From: Salinimicrobium sediminis
GTDB taxonomy: Bacteria > Bacteroidota > Bacteroidia > Flavobacteriales > Flavobacteriaceae
Reading direction: 5' to 3'
NCBI RefSeq assembly: GCF_900215295.1
Contig: NZ_OCMF01000001.1
Coordinates: forward strand, 1,116,001-1,180,000
Length of the DNA stretch: 64,000 nucleotides
A program made the translations under genes and the position numbers. This document shows positions 52,062 to 62,100 of the stretch, piece by piece. Below the pieces are notes generated by a model, which searched no databases, was not told the DNA's origin, and was given only the letters and a program-made list of their open reading frames with translations. Each line of letters begins with the position of its first letter. The first letter of the stretch is position 1.

Positions 52062-52442
52062 AATCCGGTTCTCTTTTTTAACAAGCCCTTTTTGATCAAT
52101 TTTTACATCAATAATATATTTTCAGATAAAGTCCGCGAACTCCTGCAAACAGCACAAGGACCTTCTATTCATTGCTAGTTATTTTCCTTGATCGTGAAAA
52201 GCCACGGATGCACCGAGGTTTATTTATTCATATTCCCTTTTGTCTCATTATACAATTCAAATCACTACATCTTTCAATCTGCATTCGGATTTTGTGCTTG
52301 TAATTATGAATTTATTTTCACTTTCATCCTCAAATTTCCTATTGGAATTCAAATACTCTTTTGCCTGAAAGTCAGTAATATATATCTGATTTTAGTACAT
52401 TTATAATAATGACTTCCGAATCTCCTTTTAAAACGGTGAATT
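52062..52442. other. Intergenic region, no gene seen
   Basis: The 381 bases hold A+T-rich simple sequence including TCAAATCACTACATCTTTCAATCT-like words, which recur near 48.4-48.6 and 53.3 kb. A 72-codon frame at 52188-52406 lacks coding character. Confidence 0.55.
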
Positions 52443-53264
52443 ATGAGATCAGTTTTCTTTCTGCTACTGTTGTTTGGACTATCTTTTTCTTCACAAGCGG
52501 CTTTTTTTCAGCAGCCAGATCAGGTTAGGACCGGAGTACTCTCTAAGACGAGTATAATCGATCTCAGTCATGCCTTTTCCGAAGAGACTGTATATTGGGT
52601 CACTGCTAAAGAATTCCGGTTGGATACCGTCTTTGCCGGCCAAACTGATAAAGGATACTACTATTCTGCCTTTGATTTTGAAACGGCAGAGCACGGAGGA
52701 ACACACATAGATGCACCTATACATTTTGCTGCCAATGCTCAAACTGTAGATGAGATCCCACTCCGTAGACTGGTGGGCGCGGCTATTAAGATCGATGTCT
52801 CTTCAAAAGCGATGAATGATCCCGATTACCTGATCTCGGTGGAGGATCTTACCGGCTGGGAAAAAGAACAGCAAATGCAGATCCCCGATGGAAGTATAGT
52901 GTTACTGCAAACCGGTTTCTCCAATTTTTATCCGGACCGTGAGAAATACATGGGCACGGCTGAACGCGGGGAAGAGGCTGTCAAAAAACTGCATTTTCCG
53001 GGCCTATCTCCTGAAGCAGCTCAATGGCTTGTTGATAAGAGAAATATCAATGCGATTGGCCTGGATACTCCCAGTATAGATTACGGGCAGTCTCAAGACT
53101 TTCGCAGTCATGTGATCCTGCTTTCTCAAAACATTCCGGCCTTTGAGAATCTCACTAACCTGGATAAGTTACCTGCAAAGGGTTTTGAGGTCATTGCCCT
53201 GCCCATGAAGATAAAAGGCGGCAGTGGGGCTCCGCTGCGAATCATTGCACTTCTTCCTGACTGA
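52443..53264 (+). CDS. Cyclase family protein (kynurenine formamidase-like), secreted
   Basis: The 273-residue precursor has a signal peptide (about 1-19, ending SQAA). The hydrolase domain has IIDLSHAFSEETVYW, the metal-binding HGGTHIDAPIHFA block, and GLDTPSIDYGQSQDFRSHVILLSQNIPAFENL. Members hydrolyse amides or lactones, such as N-formylkynurenine. The periplasmic location argues against a classical kynurenine pathway role; no tryptophan-degradation genes are nearby. Confidence 0.92.
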   Translation: MRSVFFLLLLFGLSFSSQAAFFQQPDQVRTGVLSKTSIIDLSHAFSEETVYWVTAKEFRLDTVFAGQTDKGYYYSAFDFETAEHGGTHIDAPIHFAANAQTVDEIPLRRLVGAAIKIDVSSKAMNDPDYLISVEDLTGWEKEQQMQIPDGSIVLLQTGFSNFYPDREKYMGTAERGEEAVKKLHFPGLSPEAAQWLVDKRNINAIGLDTPSIDYGQSQDFRSHVILLSQNIPAFENLTNLDKLPAKGFEVIALPMKIKGGSGAPLRIIALLPD

Positions 53265-53389
53265 TCCTGCAAAAAGGGAGTTTTCGTTTATAAAATTTTT
53301 TTCTGCTACTATTTTTTTCTTCCAATCTCCACATCCTCATATCTTTATTTGGAATTTGGTGCTTGAATTTTGGAATTTGCTTTTCAATT

Positions 53390-53432
53390 ACGTTTTCCCG
53401 TAAACTCCTTTAACAAAATTTTAATAAATTTA
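53390..53432. repeat. 43-base upstream element, copy 1
   Basis: ACGTTTTCCCGTAAACTCCT followed by TTAACAAAATTTTAATAAAT and TTA matches the element at 58951 at 36 of 43 positions. It lies upstream of the beta-barrel protein gene. Confidence 0.55.
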
Positions 53433-53534
53433 TTCTATAAAGGGAGGTCAGGTTGGACCGCTGTTGTGCGGGATTCACCGCAATGAATCTCATCGGGAAC
53501 TTACCCTCTTGCCCCCATCATAACCAACAAAAAA

Positions 53535-54758
53535 ATGAAACAACATCTACTGCTATTCTTAACCGCACTTTTAAGCCTTAATGGTTATTCGCAGATCAAA
53601 TTTGAAAAAGGATATTTTATAGATAATGAAGATCAAAAAGAGGAGGGTTTGATCAGGAATGTTGACTGGAGAAATAATCCCTCCGAATTTGAATTTAAAA
53701 TATCTGAAAATAAGGAGTCCAGAAATGAAACATTAGAATCAGTAAAAGAATTCGGCATCTACGATGTGGCAAAATACATCAGGCATATTGTAAAGGTGGA
53801 CAGATCAAGCGGGAATATCAAGAACCTGAGCGAAGACAGAAATCCTGACTTTAACGAGGAAGAACATTTTTTAAAACTGCTGGTAGAAGGCAAAGTCAGT
53901 CTATACTCCCTGGAGGATGGGAATATTACCAGATACTTCTACAGCAAAGATGATTCAGAAATTACCCAATTGATTTATAAAAAATATTTGACTCCCGATA
54001 AAAGTATCGCTATCAATGATGGATACAGGCAGCAGCTGTGGAATGATCTTAGTTGTTCAGCTTTTAGCGTGAGAAAGGTGGAGAGGCTGGAATACAAAAA
54101 AAGGGAACTGATAAATTATTTTAAGGACTATAACGAATGCCTTGAACAGGAGTATGTTGTTTATGATGAAACACAACAAAGGGACCTATTCAATTTAAGC
54201 ATCCGGCCCGGGATAAATTACTCCTCTCTTTCCATTGAGAACCTCGCTGTAAACTCAAGAGATACAGAATTTGATAATGAGATTGGTCTAAGGTTTGGAG
54301 TAGAAGCGGAATTCCTTATGCCGTTCAATAAAAACAAGTGGGCTATCATTATAGAACCCACTTATCAATATTATAGATCTGAAAAATCACAGGAAAAAGA
54401 CAATGTGAACGGGGGGACCCTAATCTCCAAAGTCGATTACAGATCCATTGAGTTGCCAATTGGGGTGAGACATTATTTATACCTCAATGATAGCTCAAAG
54501 CTCTTCCTGAACCTTTCCTATGTTATTGACCTTAATCTGGGTTCTGAACTCGATTTCTATAGAATGGATAATACTCTGCATTCTAATCTGGAGGTCAAAT
54601 CCAGAGGGAATATAGCTATGGGGATTGGATACAGGTTTAAGGATACTTACGGCGTTGAACTCAGATACCACACCAGCCGGGAAATTTTGGGCAATTATTC
54701 GCACTGGAATTCTGAGTACAGGACCGTTTCTTTTATTCTCGGGTATTCCTTCTTTTAA
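53535..54758 (+). CDS. Hypothetical outer-membrane beta-barrel protein
   Basis: The 407-residue precursor has a signal peptide (about 1-19, ending NGYSQ). The first half (about 20-210) starts IKFEKGYFIDNEDQKEEGLIRN, a domain I have seen preceding barrels in Bacteroidota. The second half (about 215-407) is a PorT-like beta barrel with alternating strands ending in YRTVSFILGYSFF, the terminal aromatic expected for outer-membrane insertion. The substrate or role is unknown. The 43-base element at 53390 lies upstream. Confidence 0.8.
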   Translation: MKQHLLLFLTALLSLNGYSQIKFEKGYFIDNEDQKEEGLIRNVDWRNNPSEFEFKISENKESRNETLESVKEFGIYDVAKYIRHIVKVDRSSGNIKNLSEDRNPDFNEEEHFLKLLVEGKVSLYSLEDGNITRYFYSKDDSEITQLIYKKYLTPDKSIAINDGYRQQLWNDLSCSAFSVRKVERLEYKKRELINYFKDYNECLEQEYVVYDETQQRDLFNLSIRPGINYSSLSIENLAVNSRDTEFDNEIGLRFGVEAEFLMPFNKNKWAIIIEPTYQYYRSEKSQEKDNVNGGTLISKVDYRSIELPIGVRHYLYLNDSSKLFLNLSYVIDLNLGSELDFYRMDNTLHSNLEVKSRGNIAMGIGYRFKDTYGVELRYHTSREILGNYSHWNSEYRTVSFILGYSFF

Positions 54759-54804
54759 TCAGACTGCCTACAAAAAGGGTTTCAAAAATGGTCTTTTTAG
54801 GTAC

Positions 54805-55038
54805 TTATCCGGTAAGAATACTTCCTTTAAAAATCATATTGAATCCGCTTTTAAAAGGCCCTGGGAGTAGTTTAAGCACCTCAGAAAAATCTACACTTCC
54901 GAGTATGGATTGAAGCCTGCCGGCCATTTCCGAAGAACAAAGTGGTTCTGATCTTTGATGATCGATCAACGAAATGGGAAGGCCAAAATCATAATATTTT
55001 TCACATAGATCCCTGATGAACAGATAATTAATCGTAAC
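54805..55038 (-). pseudogene. Possible gene remnant, 77 codons without start
   Basis: On the minus strand a frame is open for 77 codons and reads like protein (YYDFGLPISLIDHQR, CSSEMAGRLQSILG, VDFSEVLKLLPGPFKSG) but has no start codon: the preceding ATG is followed at once by TAA. It lies in a 344-base gap between two plus-strand genes. It may be the decayed 3' end of a gene; no family is recognised. Confidence 0.35.
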
Positions 55039-55102
55039 TTACATCTCCCTCCCAATAATGGCTCCCTGCATTTTTTGAGTATTAATCTTAATATATATAG
55101 CC

Positions 55103-55879
55103 ATGAAAAAAGTAATGTACTGGTTATTCCTGATCCCGTTTATGGCTCTGGCACAAAATCCTGAGCAAAGCAATCAGCAATACGCTGTATTTGAAAATGC
55201 CATTTTAACCCCACAGCCGGATAAGGTCCAACAGTTCGAAGCGGGGATTGCAGCACACAACAAAAAATTTCACGCTTCCGATCCTTACGGAGCCCGGGTC
55301 TATTACATCTCGAACGGACCAAATGTTGGCAAATACATGTGGGTCATGGGGCCCCTTCCCTGGAGTGCTATGGACAAAAGACCTGAGGATAAGGCGCATG
55401 ACGACGACTGGATCAACAATGTTGTGAAGTATATGACTGCAGATTCCGATCAATCCTACTGGCGGTTTAACAATGAACTCTCCAATTTCCCTAAAGATTT
55501 TAAAGTAAACAAGTTACTGGTGGATACCTATGATATCAAACGCTTCAGGGACGAAGGGGCAAAGGCATCAATGGAAAAGATAGCGAAGGTGATGAAGGGG
55601 AAATATCCCGATATGGCCTACGGAGTCTACACCAACGAATTACCCGCGACCAAAGATGGGCGGGACCTTTCTATGGTTTTTTTCTTTGATGATATGGCAT
55701 GGATGGGGGAAGACCCCAAATTCGTAGAGGCTTACGAAGAAATGTACGGCGCCGATAGCTGGAAAAGTTTTATGCAGGAATGGGAGCAATCTACCGATGG
55801 AAAGCAGTCTGAACTATGGATCTTCGAACCTGAACTCAGTGGACTGCCCGCAGACGTCAAGGCCATGGACCGGCAATAA
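55103..55879 (+). CDS. Hypothetical secreted protein, 258 aa
   Basis: The precursor has a signal peptide (about 1-17, ending ALAQ). The mature part has two ferredoxin-like, ABM-type halves (YAVFENAILTPQPDKVQQFEAGIAAHNKKFH and KASMEKIAKVMKGKYPDMAYGVYTNEL) rich in aromatic residues. I do not know a named family. A clear terminator follows at 55902, so it is a single-gene transcript. Confidence 0.78.
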   Translation: MKKVMYWLFLIPFMALAQNPEQSNQQYAVFENAILTPQPDKVQQFEAGIAAHNKKFHASDPYGARVYYISNGPNVGKYMWVMGPLPWSAMDKRPEDKAHDDDWINNVVKYMTADSDQSYWRFNNELSNFPKDFKVNKLLVDTYDIKRFRDEGAKASMEKIAKVMKGKYPDMAYGVYTNELPATKDGRDLSMVFFFDDMAWMGEDPKFVEAYEEMYGADSWKSFMQEWEQSTDGKQSELWIFEPELSGLPADVKAMDRQ

Positions 55880-55901
55880 AATACATTAATTATTATTCAT
55901 T

Positions 55902-55932
55902 AAACCCACTTTGTAATAGGTGGGTTTTTTTG
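55902..55932 (+). terminator. Intrinsic terminator
   Basis: AAACCCAC (55902-55909) pairs with GTGGGTTT (55920-55927), followed by TTTTT, 23 bases past the stop of the gene at 55103. Confidence 0.8.
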
Positions 55933-56027
55933 TAGGGTTTTGTCTCTCACGACAAACATCCATGGGAAATTTGTTTACGGCAATTATTTGTAAAATGTTT
56001 AACCGGGAAAAGGTCTCCCGACTATTT

Positions 56028-56123
56028 TCACGCAAAGCCCGCAAAACTCAACCGCAAAGAACGCAAAGAGATTTTTTTTCTGACTACTGACCACTGACCA
56101 CTGATCTTTTTTTCCCGCAGCTC
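56028..56123. repeat. Dispersed intergenic repeat, copy A
   Basis: It reads TCACGCAAAGCCCGCAAAA, CTCAACCGCAAAGAACGCAA, AGAG plus a T-run, then CTGACTACTGACCACTGACC, ACTGATC plus a T-run, then CCCGCAGCTCA. The same modules in the same order occur at 58731. Confidence 0.75.
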
Positions 56124-56394
56124 ATACATTCTTCTCATATCCTTCCTCCCGTCATTTCGAGCCTGCCTGTTTGTAGATAGGTTAATCCGGAACTGTGAGG
56201 GCAGAGACGGATTAATATTGAGAAAAGGGATGTTCACAAAACCACTTTGAAAAAAGCTTCAGAAATCTAAAAATTCAGCTAAATCTCTCCTAAAGAATCC
56301 GGTTGAATTCGGGGCTTTGGCCTAAAATGGGTAACTTAGAGATTCAGGTAAAACCTGATCAAAAAACTTAACTAACCATAAATTTTCTTACCAC

Positions 56395-56871
56395 ATGAAC
56401 ATTTACGAAGCAATTAAGCAAGACCACGACATACAAAGAGATCTTATTGCCAGGTTATTAGAAACTTCCGGGGATACTAAAGAGCGTCAGGAGCTTTGGT
56501 CTCAGCTTAGAAAAGAACTGGAAGTTCATGAAGTTGCCGAAGAACGACACTTTTATTCACCTCTCATAGACACCGACAAAATGCAGGAAGATGCACGACA
56601 TGGAATGGCAGAGCACCATGAGATCGATGAACTTATACAGGAACTGGAGGACACCGGAATGGATTCTCCTCACTGGCTGGGAGCCCTGAAGAAGTTGAGG
56701 GATAAGGTGCACCATCATTTGGAAGACGAAGAGGAGGAGTTCTTTGGAAAGGCAAAAAAGGTCTACACCCAAAAGGAGAGCGAAGAACTCGCTGCAAAAT
56801 ATGAGAAGTCCAGGGAAGAATACAAAAAAGGATGGCCGGAATCGATCCCGGGTTCAGACCACGAAGAATAG
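56395..56871 (+). CDS. Hemerythrin domain protein
   Basis: The 158-residue four-helix protein has the diiron ligand pattern of HHE hemerythrins: QDHDIQRDL (H10), HEVAEERHFYSPL, MAEHHEIDELI and KVHHHLEDEEEEFF. The C-terminal tail is charged. Such proteins bind oxygen or nitric oxide, or protect against oxidative and nitrosative stress. It is a single-gene unit between repeat-rich gaps. Confidence 0.92.
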   Translation: MNIYEAIKQDHDIQRDLIARLLETSGDTKERQELWSQLRKELEVHEVAEERHFYSPLIDTDKMQEDARHGMAEHHEIDELIQELEDTGMDSPHWLGALKKLRDKVHHHLEDEEEEFFGKAKKVYTQKESEELAAKYEKSREEYKKGWPESIPGSDHEE

Positions 56872-57104
56872 AACACCCTAAAATGTCATTTTAAAGGCGC
56901 TTTTGCGCAGTACTCTAATGCTGCGCAGAATTTCTGTTGTTTACTGATCATTGCAAATTGAAAATCTTTCCCGCAGCTCACGCAAAGTTTTTCAGAACTG
57001 CCAATTTTGAATTAACCAGTCCCTAATTCCCTGAATAATAAAAATTTAAATTAACTTAGAACCGCCCTCCCGAATCGTTCTCTTTGTAACCAACACTTTA
57101 ATAA

Positions 57105-58574
57105 ATGATAACCTCAATTGATCTATGCCTTCGGAAAAGCGGCTATCTGGCAGCTATTCTGTTCCTGAGCACCGGGATGCTTCTTGCCCAGGAAAAATCT
57201 CAACAGATAAAAGATCTGCTGAATAAATATCACGAGTACGGCCAGTTCAACGGTTCAGCTCTGGTCGCCGATGATGGAGAATTGGTCTTCAGCGACGGTT
57301 TCGGAATGGCCAACATGGAATATGATATTCCTAACAAGCCGGAAACAAAGCACCGGCTGGGTTCTATCACCAAACAATTCACCGCAGCTTTGATCCTGCA
57401 ACTTGTCGAAGAGGGGAAGCTGGAGCTGGATAAACCCATTTCCACATATCTGCCCAATTATAAAGGGCCCGCAGCCAATGTGGTCACACTTCACCACCTG
57501 CTTACCCACAGTTCGGGAATTCCAAGCTATACATCCTTTCCTGGATTCTTTGAGGAGCAAAGTCGGGACCCTTCAAGTCCGGCAGAATTTGTAAAGGTCT
57601 TTGCTGATTCTACCCTGCAATTCACCCCTGGGGAAAAATTCGCCTATAACAACTCGGGATATTTCCTGCTGGGGCATATTATTGAAGAAGTAACAGGAAA
57701 ATCATATGAGCAGGTGTTGCAGGAAAAGATCCTTGAACCTCTCGACATGGATGATACAGGTTATGATCATCATGCTACCATATTGAAGAACCGGGCTGCG
57801 GGTTATGAGAAGAACGGCAACGAATATGTAAACGCACCATATTTGGATATGTCCCTTCCCTATGCTGCGGGATCGATGTATTCAACTGTGGAGGACCTGT
57901 ACAAATGGGACAGGGCGCTGTATGAGGACGAGATACTTTCTGCAGAATCTAAAGAATTAATGTTCAGTCCGCTAATGCCCGATGGGGATGGGAAATATGG
58001 CTATGGCTGGAGTATAGGAGACCTTCCTGTGGGCACTTCGGGAGACAGCGTTTCCATTGTGGCCCATGGCGGCGGTATCAACGGCTTCAATACGTTGATC
58101 GTTCGCGTGCCTGAAGAGGAAGATCTTATTGTTCTGCTGAATAATACCGGGGGTACAATGTTAAGGGAAATGGCAATGGGTATTAATAACATCCTGCACG
58201 GTGAAAAAGCCGATATGCCAAAAAGATCTATTGCAATGGAAGTGCTTCCTGTTTTCGCCAAAGACGGAGTGGATGCGGGACTCGCAAAATACAGGGCACT
58301 GAAAGCCGATGAGACCTATGGCCTAAAGGAGAATGAAATGAACCAGATTGGTTACCAACTGCTGCAGAACGGAAAGACCAAAGAAGCCATTGAAGTCTTC
58401 AAAATAAACGTAGCCGAATACCCGGATTCCTGGAACACCTATGACAGCCTTGGGGAGGCTTATATGATGGATCGTCAAAGGGATAAAGCCATTGCCAATT
58501 ATGAAAAATCCATAGAAATGAACCCCGATAATCAAAACGGGAAAGACATGCTGGCGAAGATCAGGGCACAATAA
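57105..58574 (+). CDS. Serine hydrolase (class C beta-lactamase fold) with TPR tail
   Basis: The 489-residue precursor has a signal peptide (about 12-29, ending LLAQ). A beta-lactamase/DD-peptidase domain has S87-x-x-K90 (GSITKQF), Y181-x-N183 (YNNSG) and a HGGG block in VAHGGGINGF replacing KTG. The C-terminal about 60 residues are TPR-like (SWNTYDSLGEAYMMDRQRDKAIANYEKSIEMNPDN). Family members are esterases, peptidases or D-aminopeptidases, so true beta-lactamase activity is not implied. Its end is duplicated in a 24-base tandem repeat. Confidence 0.92.
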   Translation: MITSIDLCLRKSGYLAAILFLSTGMLLAQEKSQQIKDLLNKYHEYGQFNGSALVADDGELVFSDGFGMANMEYDIPNKPETKHRLGSITKQFTAALILQLVEEGKLELDKPISTYLPNYKGPAANVVTLHHLLTHSSGIPSYTSFPGFFEEQSRDPSSPAEFVKVFADSTLQFTPGEKFAYNNSGYFLLGHIIEEVTGKSYEQVLQEKILEPLDMDDTGYDHHATILKNRAAGYEKNGNEYVNAPYLDMSLPYAAGSMYSTVEDLYKWDRALYEDEILSAESKELMFSPLMPDGDGKYGYGWSIGDLPVGTSGDSVSIVAHGGGINGFNTLIVRVPEEEDLIVLLNNTGGTMLREMAMGINNILHGEKADMPKRSIAMEVLPVFAKDGVDAGLAKYRALKADETYGLKENEMNQIGYQLLQNGKTKEAIEVFKINVAEYPDSWNTYDSLGEAYMMDRQRDKAIANYEKSIEMNPDNQNGKDMLAKIRAQ

Positions 58575-58602
58575 GAGAAGAAGATCAGGGCACAATAAGA
58601 GA
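58556..58602. repeat. 24-base tandem duplication over the stop codon
   Basis: The unit beginning GAAGATCAGGGCACAATAAG at 58556 is repeated at 58580, 24 bases on. Each copy contains the same TAA, so the protein ends at the first one. Confidence 0.85.
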
Positions 58603-58617
58603 AAAAGTTTCAACTAA

Positions 58618-58644
58618 AAAACCTTCCATTCCGGAAGGTTTTTT
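58618..58644 (+). terminator. Intrinsic terminator
   Basis: AAAACCTTCC (58618-58627) pairs with GGAAGGTTTT (58633-58642) around ATTCC, followed by further T. It ends the serine hydrolase transcript. Confidence 0.8.
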
Positions 58645-58730
58645 GTTTTTCCACTATCTTCAAAAATGTTTAATTGATATGTTGATGAAACCTTTACTTC
58701 CGTCTATAATCTAAAGTCTACCGAACAATT

Positions 58731-58846
58731 TCACGCAAAGCCCGCAAAGTTCAACAGCAAAGAGCGCAAAGAGTTTTTTTTCTGACCACTGACCACTTAC
58801 CACTGATCATTTTTTTTCCCGCAGACCACGCAGATTTTCGCAGATA
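58731..58846. repeat. Dispersed intergenic repeat, copy B
   Basis: It reads TCACGCAAAGCCCGCAAAG, TTCAACAGCAAAGAGCGCAA, AGAG plus a T-run, then CTGACCACTGACCACTTACC, ACTGATCA plus a T-run, then CCCGCAGACCACGCAGATTT. It matches copy A at 56028 almost throughout. Decayed copies are at about 50094 and 56942. Confidence 0.75.
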
Positions 58847-58950
58847 ACCAAACCCCGTCCGTTCGAGTGAAGCCGGACCTGCGGGAGCAGGGGCGGATTT
58901 GTATCGAGAACAACTAATCACAAATTAACCATTGACTAATTCACCAAATT

Positions 58951-58993
58951 ACGCTTTACCGTAAACCTCCTTAACTGAATTTTAATAAATTTA
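58951..58993. repeat. 43-base upstream element, copy 2
   Basis: ACGCTTTACCGTAAACCTCC followed by TTAACTGAATTTTAATAAAT and TTA matches the element at 53390 at 36 of 43 positions. It lies about 110 bases upstream of the giant multidomain gene. Confidence 0.55.
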
Positions 58994-59101
58994 CAGAAGC
59001 CCTATAAACTGTAGTTGTTCTGGCGAAAAAATAAGAGGAATTGATTCTTCGATAAATACAAACAACATAATATTTCTCCAAAATTGAGCTTTAAAAATAT
59101 A

Positions 59102-62100
59102 ATGACCTATAAATTGAATAAGAAGGTCGCTGAAAAACATCTTGATGAGCTAATTGATACTTTTTATCAACATTTTGCTACAGGAGGAAGAACAATTAAA
59201 TATGTTTTTGACTTTTCTGAAGTTGAATGGATGTCGAATGAAGAACTACTTACTTTTACTGGATTGTTTAAGTCTTTAATTGATTCGGATATTGACTTCA
59301 ATGTACAATTTTTAAAAGATGGTTCTAGTGAAACAATTAACAAGAGAAAAGCCAAACAAATTATACAATTATGGGATGTTTGGAAAATTTATTCAATTGT
59401 TCCTCACAAAGATTACAATCTATACTTTGATATTGACGGCAATTTTATTGAACGTCTGAGAGCAGAATATAATATTCAGACAGTCACACAAGAAATTTAT
59501 GAGAGCTATGGTATAACACCATTTGTCACCCTAGAAAAAATCGAATCTTACGATGATCAAAGGATCGTGGAAAAGCTTCACGAAATTTACAGATTGGAAG
59601 CGGCTACAAGTGAAATTTTACACGAGAATAACTGTTACTTACCATTCCATAATGAAACTCTAACTTCCATCGTATCAAAAGAGTTATTTGAAAATTTCTT
59701 AGATCATTATGACCAAAGCCTTTTTAGCCCTAAAAGTAAAGTAGCTTTCCTGAGCCTCGTATTAAAAAGAAAGCTAAATACAGAAAGATTGGGGAAGGCT
59801 AAGGTGCAGGAAATCCTTAAAAGAAACTTCAAAGAAGAATCATTTCCTGAATTAAGAGATTTCTATGTTGAAATGGATAACCCGGACGTGTTTCTAAACC
59901 GTTCTTTACTTCAACTCTCCTTTGTTGATTTCGGGGAAGGAATTCCTAAAACCTTGAAATCAGCCTACTATAGGAATACCGGCACTGGGTATAGTAAAGA
60001 ACATACATCTCAAAATGAAGATACTCGAATTCTTGAATATGCCTTTAAACATGATTCTTCCCAACATGAATTAAAAGATAAGTATTCTAAAGAATTTGCT
60101 GTTCCACGGGGGTTATTTGATCTGCTTTCAGTCGTGAAAAGATTTGAGGGGGTTATCATTGCTCGAAGTCACTATGGAAAAATTGCCTTCGACTTCTCGT
60201 GTGGTAAATCGATGGAGGAAGCTGTGCGGTATTTTGGGGATCAGTCAAAGATTTTTCCAGGAACATTATTTACTATTTATATACCAGAAAGGGAAATTCA
60301 ATTTGAAATTGACTCTTCTTCCATTAAACCTTACGACTCACTTGCCGAATATTCTTTTAAGAAAAATGAAGTAAAACATGTAAGTCTTTTTGAAATACAA
60401 ACTGAACAAAAAAACCAGAAAACGGATAAGGGAGAATTTTACAATATACTCTTCGACTCCTTTCTTAAGAAAATTCAAAATAATTCTGAAACATTAATTT
60501 ATTTGGACTTTACTGGTTGGGAAATAGATGAAAGAGTTACTAAGAAAATTATCTTTTTTCTATGCACTGATTATAGAATAAACCTGAATAACAATGTTAT
60601 TGTAGTAAATCCACCTTCAAAAAGATTTTTAGCTTCAATAAGGGATCAACTATTAGATCTAGAAGAAGTCCACCGAAGGTTTAAAATACATCCAACGCCT
60701 TTCGTATTTTTTGATAACAATGAATTAGAAATTTTTTGGCTGGGTATATTTTCTGAACAAGACATCGAAAAATTAAATAAACTTCTTTTTGAAGAACACG
60801 ATTTAAGGAAATCTGACTTTGAAAATCCAGAAGCAATTATTGGTCATATTAACCATTATGATAATTATGGAAATTTAGTTTCTATTATTAACTCTACTCA
60901 ATTAAAATTACATTATACAGGTGAAGCATCGAAAATAGAAGATAGTGAAATTGAAAAGATAATTGCTCCTTGTATAAAATCTTCAAAGGACACAGTTTAT
61001 CTTTGTAATGGCAACTATTACCAATATCAATATTTAGAATTATTTGACGCCTTGTCGGATGAAGACAAACGCAAATTTCTCAATGAAATTTTACTACGAA
61101 AAATTCAAAGTTCTATTGATGATTGGAACCAATATATACTTGTAGGAATTACCTCTAGCAGTCATAAGATAGTTGACTACTTTGAATCCCGGTTGGGAGG
61201 AGATCGTAAAAATTATGTTCGTTTAAATAATTACTTTTCTTTCGAGGAGGAAGCAGAATTTAAACAAGGTATTTATAAAGGCTCAAAAGTAATTCTTCTT
61301 TGCGATGTTGTTTCTACAGGTTACATGGTTGAACGTTTTATTTCAAGACTGAATATATTAGAAGCATCAATTGAAAAAATAGGAGTCCTTGTTGATGCAA
61401 TCGATACTGATTTTAACCCTGATAAATACAATTATTCTGAAATTAAAAATAAAATTATTTCGGTTTATAAAAAGCCCCTTAAAAAATATACCCGAAATAA
61501 TATTTCTGCAAAGTTGAAACATGGAGAACTGAAAGTAATAAGAATTAATCCTTTTACCAATACACCAATAACTCAGGGAATTGATGAGAGTAATTATAAT
61601 AAATCGGTTCTTCTCAATAATGAGGATTTTGCAAAATTAATATCGGTAGATCAAATACAGGTAGGTTATTTTAATTTTAATAGTCTTGTGCATCCGTACT
61701 TTTTTAACATGCACTCTATTTTATCCGACCCAAGAAAATCTCAAAATTTAATTACCCAACTCTTCGACGCATTACAGAAACAAACTTCTCTAGAAGAAAT
61801 TGGGGTGGTATTTTATCCGAAATCTTCAGGTATTCATAAGATTGATTTCAAATTGTTGCAGGACAAGTACTTCAAGAATCACAACACTCTTTTTTTTGAG
61901 TTGGAGAGATTTCTAACCAATGAAGGATGGCGTTTTCCACATCCTCCTCAATATTTAGTTCAAATTAGTAGAGAGAAAAGAACTATGATTCTTGATGACG
62001 GCTCTTGCTCAGGTGAATCTATATCCCAGATGATTGATGAAGTATCCTTTTTAAATGTTAAAAGCATAACTGTTTTGTCCCTTGTAGGCCGAATTAACAA

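Larger units (their letters stand above)
55880..56394. other. Intergenic region with terminator and dispersed repeats
   Basis: The 515 bases hold the terminator at 55902, the strong repeat copy at 56028-56123 and a GTCATTTCGAGCCTG repeat (56152-56166). A 69-codon frame on the minus strand is made of this repeat sequence and is not a gene. Confidence 0.6.
58645..59083. other. Intergenic region with repeats, no gene seen
   Basis: These 439 bases hold repeat copy B (58731-58846), a GTTCGAGTGAAGCCGGACC/GCGGGAGCAGGGGCGG stretch and the 43-base element at 58951. No reading frame is supported. Confidence 0.6.

Noticed and set aside
52188-52406. 72-codon plus-strand frame in the gap before the cyclase gene
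   Set aside because: It is Phe/Ile-rich from A+T-rich DNA, has no family features and overlaps dispersed simple sequence.
56028-56237. 69-codon minus-strand frame
   Set aside because: It is composed of the dispersed repeat copy A and neighbouring repeat sequence.
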